Source: Arachnia propionica (GTDB taxonomy: Bacteria; Actinomycetota; Actinomycetes; Propionibacteriales; Propionibacteriaceae). From it: a DNA stretch of 64,000 nucleotides. The stretch lies in the NCBI RefSeq assembly GCF_003859805.1, contig NZ_RQZG01000011.1:57375-121374 (forward strand), given 5' to 3'. Positions 8,288-16,296 of this stretch are shown here, one piece after another. Position 1 is the first letter of the stretch, and each line of letters starts with the position of its first letter. The position numbers and the translations under genes were made by a program. Under the pieces are notes generated by a model. It was not told the origin of the DNA. It searched no databases and saw only the letters and a program-made list of their open reading frames with translations.

Positions 8288-9031
8288 TCAACCTCCCGAC
8301 GCGGACCCCCGGGTGGGCGCGACGAGCATCTCCTGCGGCTTCAACCCCACCGAGGTGACGACCTCCTCCCGCTGCCCACCGGAGTGGGTGAGCGTGCCGT
8401 CGCCGCCGAGCGTCAGCTGGGTGGCGTGATGGCTCAGGGCCTCCTCGACGCGGGGCAGCAGGTGCTCCAGCTCGAACCACTCCACACCCTCACCAGGGGC
8501 GTGCACGACGGCGGCGAAACCGATGCCCAGCTGCTCGGCCGCCTCACGACCGGCATGGTGGAGCCGCACGTGGTCGGGGTGCCCGTAGCCCCCGTCGTCG
8601 TCGTAGCTGATGACCAGCTCCGCCTGGATGTGCCGCAGCCACGCCACCAGGTCCGCCACGACCTCCCCGAGATCGCTCTCGCACAGCGAGTCCGGTTCCG
8701 CATCCGCGGCCGGCCCCGCCAGTCCGGGGTGGATCCACTCCATCCCGGAGTCGCGGTAACGACGCCCCGACCCCACCGGGGCATCTCCCAGGAACGCATG
8801 CCCGACGAACCCGAGGCTGGCGACGGCCCCGGCCAGCTCGAGGCGTCGTCGCTGCTCCAGCTCCGGGGTCCCGGCCAGCTCCGCCAACGGCCCCGGCACC
8901 ACCTCCCCGCGCTCCCCCCGGGTGGCGGTCAGCAACCACACCTCGTGCCCGGCGGCCACCAGGTGCACGGTCAGTGCCCCCGACCACAGGGACTCGTCGT
9001 CCGGGTGGGCGTGGACGAATGCGATCCTCAC
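8288..9031 (-). CDS. PIG-L family deacetylase, MshB-like
   Basis: 247 residues from GTG at 9031, which overlaps the upstream glycosyltransferase stop by 4 bp (GTGA); the longer frame upstream is a shadow. It has the zinc-binding HPDDESLWSG motif at the N-terminus, then RDSGME and GGYGHPDHVR, matching the MshB/Mca layout (AHPDDE, RDSGM, GHPDH). MshB removes acetyl from GlcNAc-inositol in mycothiol synthesis. The protein is some 50 residues shorter than typical MshB, so it could be another N-acetylsugar deacetylase. Pairing with an MshA-like enzyme supports the mycothiol reading. Confidence 0.75.
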   Translation of the reverse strand: MRIAFVHAHPDDESLWSGALTVHLVAAGHEVWLLTATRGERGEVVPGPLAELAGTPELEQRRRLELAGAVASLGFVGHAFLGDAPVGSGRRYRDSGMEWIHPGLAGPAADAEPDSLCESDLGEVVADLVAWLRHIQAELVISYDDDGGYGHPDHVRLHHAGREAAEQLGIGFAAVVHAPGEGVEWFELEHLLPRVEEALSHHATQLTLGGDGTLTHSGGQREEVVTSVGLKPQEMLVAPTRGSASGG

Positions 9032-10221
9032 AGCAACCTCCGATACTGCTCCAGGGTCCGGGTGGCCGAGACCCGCCACGTCATGTCCAGGGCCCGTTGC
9101 CTGCCGACCCGCCCCAGTTCGGCGCGACGTCCCGGGTCGGCCAGCAGCCGGGTCAGCGCCGTACCCCACGCCCACGGGTCGTGGGTGGGGATGAGCAGCC
9201 CGGTGTGGGTGTTGCAGATCGCCTCGGTGAGGCCACCGGCAGCGGCCGCCAGCACCGGTACCCCGGAGGCGGAGGCCTCGAGCGCGATCAGCCCGAACGT
9301 CTCCGAGTGCGACGGCACCAGCATCACCGATGCGTGCCGGATGATGCGCGCCAGCGACTCGCGGTCCTGCCCCGGCATGAAGTGCACCCGGTCCTCCAGC
9401 CGCAGTTCCTCGACCAAGCACCGCAGTTCACGCTCGTAGTGGCTGAAGTCCGCCGATCCCTGACCGACGATGAGCAGGTCCGGGCGCTCGTCACGGGGTA
9501 CGACGGCGAGTGCCCGGATCGCGACGTCCGGTCCCTTGAGCGGCTGCAGCCGGGCCGCGAACACGACATATCCGGGGCGCACCCCGTCGGGACTCCAGGT
9601 GCTGGTCGCGGGGTGGAACAGGTCCACGTCGACGCCGGGACGCACGATCCGCACCCGTTCCGGCTCGGCGCTGCAGCGCCCGATGACGACCGCCGCCTCG
9701 TGGTGGGAGACGCACAGCACCAGGTCGGACTCCTCCGCGCACACCACCTCTCCGGTGACCCGGGCGGGCGATTCGGGGGGTTCGCCGTCGCGCAGGGGTG
9801 AGTTGGGGTGCGCGGCGACGGAGTGGAAGGTCATCACGTGGGGCACCCCCCACGTCCTCGCGACGGGCAGGGCCGCCACCCCGGACATCCAGTGGTGGGA
9901 GTGGACGATGTCGTAGGGGGTGAGCCGGGCCAGACCGTCACGGAACTCGTCGATGTGCTGGTCGATCCGGCTCTTCGGCAGGGGGGCAGGCGGGCCGGCC
10001 GGCAGGCGCCTGAGGGTGACCCCGGGCGCGACTTCCTCGAGGGCGGGCTGGTCCGTCCCGGAGTACCGGGTGATGAACTCGACCTGCACCCCGAGCTCCC
10101 CCAGGGACCGGGCCAGGGCCATGATGAGCACGTTCATGCCCCCGGCGTCGGCGGTCCCGGCGCGCTCCAGGGGGGAGGTGTGCAGGGTGACGAACGCCAC
10201 CCGCAGTGGAGTCTGACTCAT
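9028..10221 (-). CDS. mshA: GT4 glycosyltransferase, MshA-like
   Basis: 397 residues from ATG at 10221. The N-terminal stretch HTSPLERAGTADAGGMNV closely follows the MshA pattern (HTSP...GTGDAGGMNVY), in which the GGMN loop binds inositol phosphate. The C-terminal Rossmann fold has FAARLQPLKG, GQGSADFSHY and ETFGLIALEASASGVPV, the GT4 E-x7-E nucleotide-sugar motif. MshA joins GlcNAc from UDP-GlcNAc to inositol-3-phosphate, the first step of mycothiol synthesis. Translationally coupled to a PIG-L deacetylase, as expected for step 2. A different GT4 acceptor cannot be excluded. Confidence 0.7.
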   Translation of the reverse strand: MSQTPLRVAFVTLHTSPLERAGTADAGGMNVLIMALARSLGELGVQVEFITRYSGTDQPALEEVAPGVTLRRLPAGPPAPLPKSRIDQHIDEFRDGLARLTPYDIVHSHHWMSGVAALPVARTWGVPHVMTFHSVAAHPNSPLRDGEPPESPARVTGEVVCAEESDLVLCVSHHEAAVVIGRCSAEPERVRIVRPGVDVDLFHPATSTWSPDGVRPGYVVFAARLQPLKGPDVAIRALAVVPRDERPDLLIVGQGSADFSHYERELRCLVEELRLEDRVHFMPGQDRESLARIIRHASVMLVPSHSETFGLIALEASASGVPVLAAAAGGLTEAICNTHTGLLIPTHDPWAWGTALTRLLADPGRRAELGRVGRQRALDMTWRVSATRTLEQYRRLL

Positions 10222-10419
10222 GGCGGGCTCCTTCCTGCCGTCCGTGCATCGATGGTAGCCACCGTCTCCCCCGCACCGTCGCGTCTGCCTCATCGTCCGG
10301 GTACGAATCCCGGGTGAAGAACGCTGGCCCGCCGCCCACCGACGCGCGGGGTCCTCGTCCGGGATTCGTGCCCCGGGGAGCGGCGATCCCGTGGAATGAG
10401 TCCACACTTCCCACAGCAC

Positions 10420-10438
10420 ATAGGTTTGCCTTACCATT
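10420..10438. promoter_or_regulatory. DtxR/IdeR-like iron box
   Basis: ATAGGTTTGCCTTACCATT matches the remembered DtxR/IdeR consensus TTAGGTTAGCCTAACCTAA at 13 of 19 positions, including the core AGGTT and CCT-ACC halves. It lies 38 bp upstream of the GTG start of the ferric-siderophore binding protein, a normal promoter-proximal operator position. This implies iron repression of the whole 10.5-15.3 kb operon. Confidence 0.6.
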
Positions 10439-10475
10439 GCTGTTCCCTCTGCCCTGTCTCAAGAACGGAGCCCCT

Positions 10476-11531
10476 GTGCTTTCCAGAAGGACCTTCGGCG
10501 CGTTGCTCGCCATGGCCGCCACGGCCGGTGTCACCGCCTGTTCCAACACCTCCCCCACCACCACGAGTGGCTCGGCCTCCGCGACGGGGAACTCCTCCAA
10601 CGCCGCGGCCAGCGGCAGTGCCTCCTTCCCGATCACCATCAGGCACGCGTTCGGTGAGACCACCATCGAGAAGCAGCCGGAGCGCATCGCGACCGTCGCG
10701 TGGGCCAACCACGAGGTCCCGCTGGCGCTCGGCATCGTCCCCGTCGGCATGTCCAAGGCCACCTGGGGTGATGACGACGGCGACGGCATGATGCCCTGGG
10801 TCAAGGCCAGGCTCGACGAGCTGGGTGGCGAGCCCCCCGTCCTGTTCGACGAGACCGATGCCATCGACTTCGAGGCCGTCGCGAACACCGGTCCCGACGT
10901 GATCCTGGCCTCCTACTCCGGCATCACCCAGGAGGACTACGACACCCTGAGCAAGATCGCGCCGGTCATCGCCTTCCCGAAGGTCGCGTGGGGCACCACC
11001 ATGAACGAGATGATCCAGCTCAACTCCGAGGCCATCGGCCTGAAGGAGCAGGGCGAGACCCTGATCACCGAACTCGCGGACCAGGTCAAGGACGTCGCCG
11101 AGAAGCATCCCGAGCTGAAGGGCAAGAAGGCCGCCTGGGCCGCCTTCAGCGCCGACGACCTGTCCAAGATCACCATCTACACCGGTCACGACCCGCGTGC
11201 CACCTTCCTGGTCGAGGCCGGGCTGGCGATGCCCGCCGTCGTGGAGGAGCAGACCACGAAGTCGGAGTCCTTCTTCGCGGAGCTGTCCTCGGAGCAGCCG
11301 GAGCTGTTCGACGACGTCGACTTCTTCCTCATCTACGGCACCGAGGACAACGCCCCGCTGGTCGCCGCGATGCAGGCGGACCCGCTGGTCGGCCGGATCA
11401 AGGCCGTCGCGGAGAACCGGCTGGTCTTCCTCGGCAACGGCCCGCTCGGCGCGGCGGCCAACCCGTCGCCGCTGGCCATCCCGGCGATGCTGGATGAGTA
11501 CTTCACGAAGATGGCCGAAGGCGTCAAGTGA
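10476..11531 (+). CDS. Ferric-siderophore ABC transporter substrate-binding lipoprotein
   Basis: 351 residues from GTG at 10476, preceded by an AACGGAG ribosome-binding site. The N-terminus has a signal with twin Arg (SRRTFGALL) and a lipobox AGVTACSN, then a Ser/Thr-rich tether. The body has the periplasmic-binding-protein features of the FecB/FhuD class: PERIATVAW near the start, PDVILASYSG, and a long middle helix. It captures iron-siderophore outside the membrane and hands it to the two permeases encoded downstream. The next gene overlaps its stop by 4 bp. The frame is open upstream of 10476, but that part spans the promoter and has no coding character. Confidence 0.9.
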   Translation: MLSRRTFGALLAMAATAGVTACSNTSPTTTSGSASATGNSSNAAASGSASFPITIRHAFGETTIEKQPERIATVAWANHEVPLALGIVPVGMSKATWGDDDGDGMMPWVKARLDELGGEPPVLFDETDAIDFEAVANTGPDVILASYSGITQEDYDTLSKIAPVIAFPKVAWGTTMNEMIQLNSEAIGLKEQGETLITELADQVKDVAEKHPELKGKKAAWAAFSADDLSKITIYTGHDPRATFLVEAGLAMPAVVEEQTTKSESFFAELSSEQPELFDDVDFFLIYGTEDNAPLVAAMQADPLVGRIKAVAENRLVFLGNGPLGAAANPSPLAIPAMLDEYFTKMAEGVK

Positions 11532-12565
11532 CCTCAGCCACCACCTCGTCGAGGCGTGAGGTGCTTCACGCCTCGACGGGGCGCAGGGTCGGATGGCTGG
11601 CCATCACCCTCGCTGTCATGGCCGTGCTGGTCGTGACCTCCGTGATGTCCGGGGTGCGGATCATCGCCTTCAGCGACGCCGTCGACGCGCTGCGCGGTCT
11701 CGTCGAGACCACCGATCAGGCGGCGGCCGCCACCCGTGTCCCCCGCACCCTGCTGGGTCTGCTGGCCGGGGCCTCGCTGGCGGTCGCGGGGGGCACCATG
11801 CAGGCCGTCACCCGCAACCCGTTGGCCGATCCGGGCATCTTCGGCGTGCTGTCGGGTGCCTCACTGGCGGTGGCCATCGGGATGGCGTTGTTCAACCTCA
11901 ACCACCCCCACGCGACGCTGCTCGTCGCCGTCGTCGGCTCCGCGACCGCCGCCCTGTTCGTCTACGCCGTCGGGTCGCTGGGGCGCGGCGGGGCGACCCC
12001 GCTGAAGCTGGCCCTGGCCGGTGCCGCGACCTCCGCCGCTGCCTCCTCCCTGGTCAGCGCGGTGATGCTGCCGAGACTCCAGGTGATGGACTCGTTCCGG
12101 TTCTGGCAGATCGGTGGCCTGGGCGGTGGCACCTGGGACCGGTTGGCGCTGGTGACCCCGTTCCTGCTGCTCGGCCTGCTCATCTGCTTCGCCACCGCGC
12201 GTGGGCTGAACTCCCTGGCGCTGGGCGACGACGTCGCGACCGGGCTGGGTGAGAACGTGATGCGCACCCGCCTCGTCGCCTCCCTGGGCGCGGTGATCCT
12301 GTGCGGCATCGCGACGGCGGCCTGCGGGCCGATCGGTTTCGTCGGCCTGGTCGTCCCGCACATCGTGCGGTTGCTGGTCGGCCCCGACCACCGGTGGCTG
12401 CTGCCCTTCTCGGCCCTGGTCGGGGCGTGCCTGCTGGTCGCCGCCGACACCCTCGGTCGGGTCGTGGTCCGGCCCGAGGCGGTCGAGGTGGGGATCATCA
12501 CCCCGCTCATCGGTGCCCCGTTCTTCATCCTCATCGTGCGACGCCAGAAGGTGCGTGAGCTGTGA
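11528..12565 (+). CDS. FecCD-type iron-siderophore ABC permease 1
   Basis: 345 residues, about ten hydrophobic segments. GTG start overlapping the previous stop. Family landmarks: RVPRTLLGLLAGASLAVAG, MQAVTRNPLADPGIFGV (the EAA-like ATPase-contact loop of FecCD/BtuC permeases) and GPIGFVGLVVPHIVRLLVG near the C-terminus. It forms the membrane channel with the next gene product. Both are exporter-incompetent importer permeases of the vitamin B12/ferric-siderophore class. Confidence 0.93.
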   Translation: MTSATTSSRREVLHASTGRRVGWLAITLAVMAVLVVTSVMSGVRIIAFSDAVDALRGLVETTDQAAAATRVPRTLLGLLAGASLAVAGGTMQAVTRNPLADPGIFGVLSGASLAVAIGMALFNLNHPHATLLVAVVGSATAALFVYAVGSLGRGGATPLKLALAGAATSAAASSLVSAVMLPRLQVMDSFRFWQIGGLGGGTWDRLALVTPFLLLGLLICFATARGLNSLALGDDVATGLGENVMRTRLVASLGAVILCGIATAACGPIGFVGLVVPHIVRLLVGPDHRWLLPFSALVGACLLVAADTLGRVVVRPEAVEVGIITPLIGAPFFILIVRRQKVREL

Positions 12566-13596
12566 CCGCAACCCTCACCCCCACCGATCTCCGCGCCTCA
12601 CGCCGTCGCCGGAACCGCTCCCACCTGAGGGTGGTGGTGATCCTGGGCTGCTTGGTGGCCGCACTGTGGGTGGCCTCCCTGATGATCGGCGACATCTTCT
12701 ACACCCCGGATCAGGTGTGGCGGGTGATCCGTGGCGAGACCGTGCCGGGGGCCAGCTTCACCGTCGGGCAGCTGCGGTTGCCACGCGCCACCCTCGGGCT
12801 GCTGGCCGGTCTGGCCTACGGGGCCGCCGGGGCGACGTTCCAGACCCTGCTGCGCAACCAGCTGGCCTCCCCCGACATCATCGGGATCTCCGCCGGGGCC
12901 AGTGCCGCCGGGGTGTTCGGGATCGTGCTGCTCGGCTGGTCCCAGACCCTGGTCTCCGGGTTCTCACTCGTCGCTGCCCTCGGCACCGCCCTGACGATCT
13001 ACGCCCTCAGCTTCAGGGGTGGTTTCGCCGGGACCCGGCTGATCCTCATCGGGATCGGGATCTCCGCGATGCTCGGCTCCGTGGTCAGCTGGGTGCTGTC
13101 GAAGGCCAACCAGTGGGACCTCGCCACCGCCACCCGCTGGCTGACGGGCTCCCTGCGCGGTGCGACGTGGGCGCAGGTGCTGCCCCTGGCCGTCATCTGT
13201 GGCGTCGTGCTGCCGGTGATGTGGCTGTCGTCGTCGCGGCTGGCGGCGATGCGTTTCGGCGACGACACGGCCTCAGGGCTCGGGGTGCGGGTGCGTTCGG
13301 TCAGGCTGTGGACGATCATCGGGGCGGTGATGCTGGTCGCCGTCGCGACGGCCTCCTGCGGGCCGGTCGCGTTCGTCGCGTTCATGGCGGGTCCCATCGC
13401 GATCCGGCTCAGCCCGTCCGCACCGTCGCAGGTCGTCCCCGCCTCCCTGGTGGGGGCGGTGATCGTGCTGCTGTCCGACCTGGTGGGTCAGTACCTGCTG
13501 GGGACCCGTTACCCCGTCGGTGTCATCACCGGTGCGCTCGGCGCCCCGTTCCTCGTCCACCTGCTCGTGCGTGCCAACAGTGCACACCGTTCCTGA
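12562..13596 (+). CDS. FecCD-type iron-siderophore ABC permease 2
   Basis: 344 residues, GTG start overlapping the previous stop by 4 bp. It has the same fold as its neighbour: RLPRATLGLLAGLAYG, TLLRNQLASPDIIGIS and CGPVAFVAFMAGPIAIRL. The usual VPH of the last motif is replaced by MAGPIA, a common second-permease variant. It pairs with permease 1 to form the heterodimeric channel. Confidence 0.93.
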   Translation: MTATLTPTDLRASRRRRNRSHLRVVVILGCLVAALWVASLMIGDIFYTPDQVWRVIRGETVPGASFTVGQLRLPRATLGLLAGLAYGAAGATFQTLLRNQLASPDIIGISAGASAAGVFGIVLLGWSQTLVSGFSLVAALGTALTIYALSFRGGFAGTRLILIGIGISAMLGSVVSWVLSKANQWDLATATRWLTGSLRGATWAQVLPLAVICGVVLPVMWLSSSRLAAMRFGDDTASGLGVRVRSVRLWTIIGAVMLVAVATASCGPVAFVAFMAGPIAIRLSPSAPSQVVPASLVGAVIVLLSDLVGQYLLGTRYPVGVITGALGAPFLVHLLVRANSAHRS

Positions 13597-13605
13597 GAGG
13601 CTGCC

Positions 13606-14421
13606 ATGACCACGCAACGTTCCCTGTCCGCCGCCGGCCTGGCCCTGGGCTACGGCGACCGGCTCGTCGTCGAACACCTCGATCTCGACGTGGCACCGGG
13701 GAGGATCACCTCGATCGTCGGTGCGAACGGCTGTGGGAAGTCGACGCTGCTGCGGGCGATGGCGCGGCTGCTGCCGCCGCGTGCGGGACAGGTGATCCTC
13801 GACGGCAAGGCCCTGCACACGCAGCCGACGAAGGAGGTGGCGAAGGTGCTGGGGCTGCTGCCGCAGTCGCCGACGGCACCGGAGGGGATCGTCGTCGCGG
13901 ACCTGGTGGGGCGGGGCAGGCATCCGCACCAGGGGATGCTCGGCCGGTGGAGTCCCCGCGACTACGAGGTGGTGGCCGAGGCCCTGGCCGCGACGCACGT
14001 CACCGAGCTGGCGGAGCGGCCCGTCGACGAGTTGTCGGGTGGGCAGCGGCAGCGGGTGTGGATCGCGATGGCGTTGGCGCAGGAGACCGACATCCTGCTG
14101 CTGGACGAGCCCACCACCTATCTCGACGTCGCGAACCAGTTGGAGATCCTGGACCTGGTGACGGACCTCAACCAGCGCAAGGGCACCACCGTCGTGATGG
14201 TGCTGCACGACCTGGGGTTGGCGGCGCGGTACTCAGACCATCTGGTCGCGATGCTGGGTGGGCAGGTCGTGGCCTCCGGTGAGCCGTCGGAGGTCGTGAC
14301 GGTGGAGACCGTGCGTGAGGTGTTCGGGATCGAGTCGGTGGTGATGCCGGATCCGGTCTCGGGTGCCCCGCTGGTGATGCCGATCGGTCGGCACCACGTC
14401 ACGATGGGTGAGGTGGCGTGA
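13606..14421 (+). CDS. Iron-siderophore ABC transporter ATPase
   Basis: 271 residues. Walker A GANGCGKST, signature LSGGQRQRVW, Walker B DILLLDEPT, D-loop and the switch histidine in VLHDLG are all present. The sequence is of the FepC/FecE type. It energises the two permeases encoded just upstream (9-bp gap). The 3' end overlaps the siderophore-interacting protein gene by 4 bp. Confidence 0.95.
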   Translation: MTTQRSLSAAGLALGYGDRLVVEHLDLDVAPGRITSIVGANGCGKSTLLRAMARLLPPRAGQVILDGKALHTQPTKEVAKVLGLLPQSPTAPEGIVVADLVGRGRHPHQGMLGRWSPRDYEVVAEALAATHVTELAERPVDELSGGQRQRVWIAMALAQETDILLLDEPTTYLDVANQLEILDLVTDLNQRKGTTVVMVLHDLGLAARYSDHLVAMLGGQVVASGEPSEVVTVETVREVFGIESVVMPDPVSGAPLVMPIGRHHVTMGEVA

Positions 14422-15314
14422 GCCGATTCGTCCCGGTGGTCGCGACGGTGACGCAGGTCGAGCGGCTGTCCCCCGGTTTCGTGCGGATCACCTTTGCCAC
14501 ACCGCCCGGGTTCGGTGGCTCGGGGCCGGTGTGGGATCAACGGATCAAGGTTCTGGTGCCCGGGACCGCCGGGGTGTTCCGCCATGACGGCCCTGACTGG
14601 TACGAGGTCTGGTCGGCGTTGCCGGAGGCCGAGCGGGGTGCGATGCGCACCTATTCCATCCGGTCCCTGGCGCAGACAGCACAGTGTGCCACCGTGGTCG
14701 TCGATTTCGTGCTGCACCTGGCACACGGTGCCACTGGTCCGGCGTCGGCCTGGGCTGCCTCGGCCGCTGTCGGGGACCAGGTGACGCTGGTCGGGCCGTC
14801 GGGTGGGGGCGAGCGGGTCGGGGTGGAGTTCGCCCCGGGTGGCGCGGAGCGGCTGGTGCTGGCCGGTGACGAGACGGCGGCCCCGGCGATGGCGCGCATC
14901 CTGGAGGACCTGCCGCGCGACGCCTGCGGGGTGGCGCTCATCGAGGTGCCGACGGCGGCCGATCGGGTCCCCATCGACGCGCCGTCGGGGTTCGAGGTGA
15001 CGTGGCTGCCACGTGAGGGGGCCGATCACGGTGCGCTGCTGGCCCCGCGGGTGCTGTCCCTGGCCCCGGGGGATGGTGGTGTGGGCGGGGTCGTCGCGGG
15101 TGAGGACCCGGAGGAGATCTGGGAGACACCCACCTATTCGGGGCTCGGTGAGGAGCTGCCCGGTGCGGTGGCGTCGTCGGGCACGTACTGGTGGATCGCG
15201 GGCGAGGCGGGGGTGGTCGCGGGGCTGCGCCGCACCCTGGTCCGCGACCACGGCATCGAGCGTTGCCGGATCGCGTTCATGGGCTACTGGAAGCGCGGCC
15301 GGGCACAGGGCTGA
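14418..15314 (+). CDS. Siderophore-interacting flavoprotein (ViuB/SIP family)
   Basis: 298 residues, GTG start overlapping the ATPase stop. The N-terminal FAD-binding barrel includes RTYSIRSL (R-x-Y-S/T flavin motif). The C-terminal NADPH-type domain has LVLAGDETAAPAMARIL and WWIAGEAGVVAGLRRTLV, both diagnostic of SIP proteins. These enzymes reduce the imported ferric siderophore in the cytosol and so release Fe2+. As last gene of the DtxR-box operon it completes capture, import and release. Confidence 0.92.
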   Translation: MSRFVPVVATVTQVERLSPGFVRITFATPPGFGGSGPVWDQRIKVLVPGTAGVFRHDGPDWYEVWSALPEAERGAMRTYSIRSLAQTAQCATVVVDFVLHLAHGATGPASAWAASAAVGDQVTLVGPSGGGERVGVEFAPGGAERLVLAGDETAAPAMARILEDLPRDACGVALIEVPTAADRVPIDAPSGFEVTWLPREGADHGALLAPRVLSLAPGDGGVGGVVAGEDPEEIWETPTYSGLGEELPGAVASSGTYWWIAGEAGVVAGLRRTLVRDHGIERCRIAFMGYWKRGRAQG

Positions 15315-15573
15315 CCGCCGCCGGTCGCGCCCGCCGTCAGCTGCCCTCATCGGTGAGTCGACCGGTCTCCACTGCAACGTGCCCGGGGAATCAACGCTCC
15401 ATCCAGCGCACATCATCGAGCACGAATCACAGGTGAAGGACGACTGCGCGTCGCATGTCGACGGCGGTGAACGGGTTTTCTTCCGCGATTCCTGCCCGTC
15501 TCCGCCGCCGGGCGAGTCCCCTGTCCGCTGGTCGAGCCCCGGAGCGTGAGGCGGAAGGCCCTAAGCTTGGGCC

Positions 15574-15999
15574 ATGACTGGGACGCATCCGAACCTCATG
15601 GCCTCCGACGTGGTCGTCCACCTGCCTGCCGACCCCGCCGCTGCCCTCATCACGCAGGGTGACCTGCTGGAGGCGGCCGCCTCGTACCCGTCGTCGTCGC
15701 TGTGCTGGGCGCTGCTCGCCGAGCGGAGTCTGGCCGAGGACACCCTCAGCAGCACCCTCGCCGCCTACGCCTACGCCCGCACCGGCTACCACCGCGGCCT
15801 CGACCAGCTGCGTCGCAACGGCTGGAAGGGTTCGGGACACGTGCCGTGGGAGCACGAACCGAACCGCGGTTTCCTGCGGAGCCTGTGGGCGCTGAGCGTC
15901 GCGGCGGGCCGGATCGGCGAGACCGACGAGCAGCAGCGCTGCGCCCAGTTCCTCCGCGACTCCTCCGAGACGGCCTGGCAGGAACTCGCCGGGGCATGA
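15574..15999 (+). CDS. DUF3151 family protein
   Basis: 141 residues. The long conserved block AYAYARTGYHRGLDQLRR, then NGWKGSGHVPWEHEPNRG, is the DUF3151 signature, a family confined to actinobacteria with no known function. ATG at 15574 is preceded by TAAGCT at about 7 nt and no ribosome-binding site, fitting a leaderless transcript. The protein is probably cytosolic and helical (TPR-like in appearance). The 15315-15573 interval before it has a partial TGGTCGAGCC repeat arm near 15,530 and nothing else recognised. Confidence 0.85.
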   Translation: MTGTHPNLMASDVVVHLPADPAAALITQGDLLEAAASYPSSSLCWALLAERSLAEDTLSSTLAAYAYARTGYHRGLDQLRRNGWKGSGHVPWEHEPNRGFLRSLWALSVAAGRIGETDEQQRCAQFLRDSSETAWQELAGA

Positions 16000-16006
16000 C
16001 CGGTTC

Positions 16007-16125
16007 GCCTGCCTTGAGTCGGAAACGCCTGCCTTGTTTCAAATCGCCTGTCTAGTTGGACAGGCGAGCCGCTGTTAAGGCAGGCGAGCCACATCCAACA
16101 CAGGCGAACCCGAGACAAGACAGGC
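16007..16125. repeat. 20-bp-period convergent repeat array, copy 3 (diverged core)
   Basis: Between converging genes (15999 and 16297). Forward units start at 16007, 16027 and 16046; the central palindrome GCCTGTC-TAGTTG-GACAGGC is 16046-16065; inverted units start at 16079, 16099 and 16119. The core differs from copies 1, 2 and 4: the bases flanking the 7-bp stem are TC and GA instead of TT and AA, so the extra base pair is kept by a double change. The remainder of the gap (16126-16296) shows no gene. Confidence 0.9.
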
Positions 16126-16296
16126 GAGCCGAAAGGGGCCTCACGGGGCTGAGCCAATTGTTCGCGCCGCCCTTTCCACTACTGCTCACACGGGGTCCGC
16201 GGCCTGCGGAGGGCTCGACCAATGGAGGAAAAGGAGCGGGCTCAGGCGGTCCGACCTCCGCTGGCCCGCTCGTGGGCCGGGTCCCCGACGACCCGC

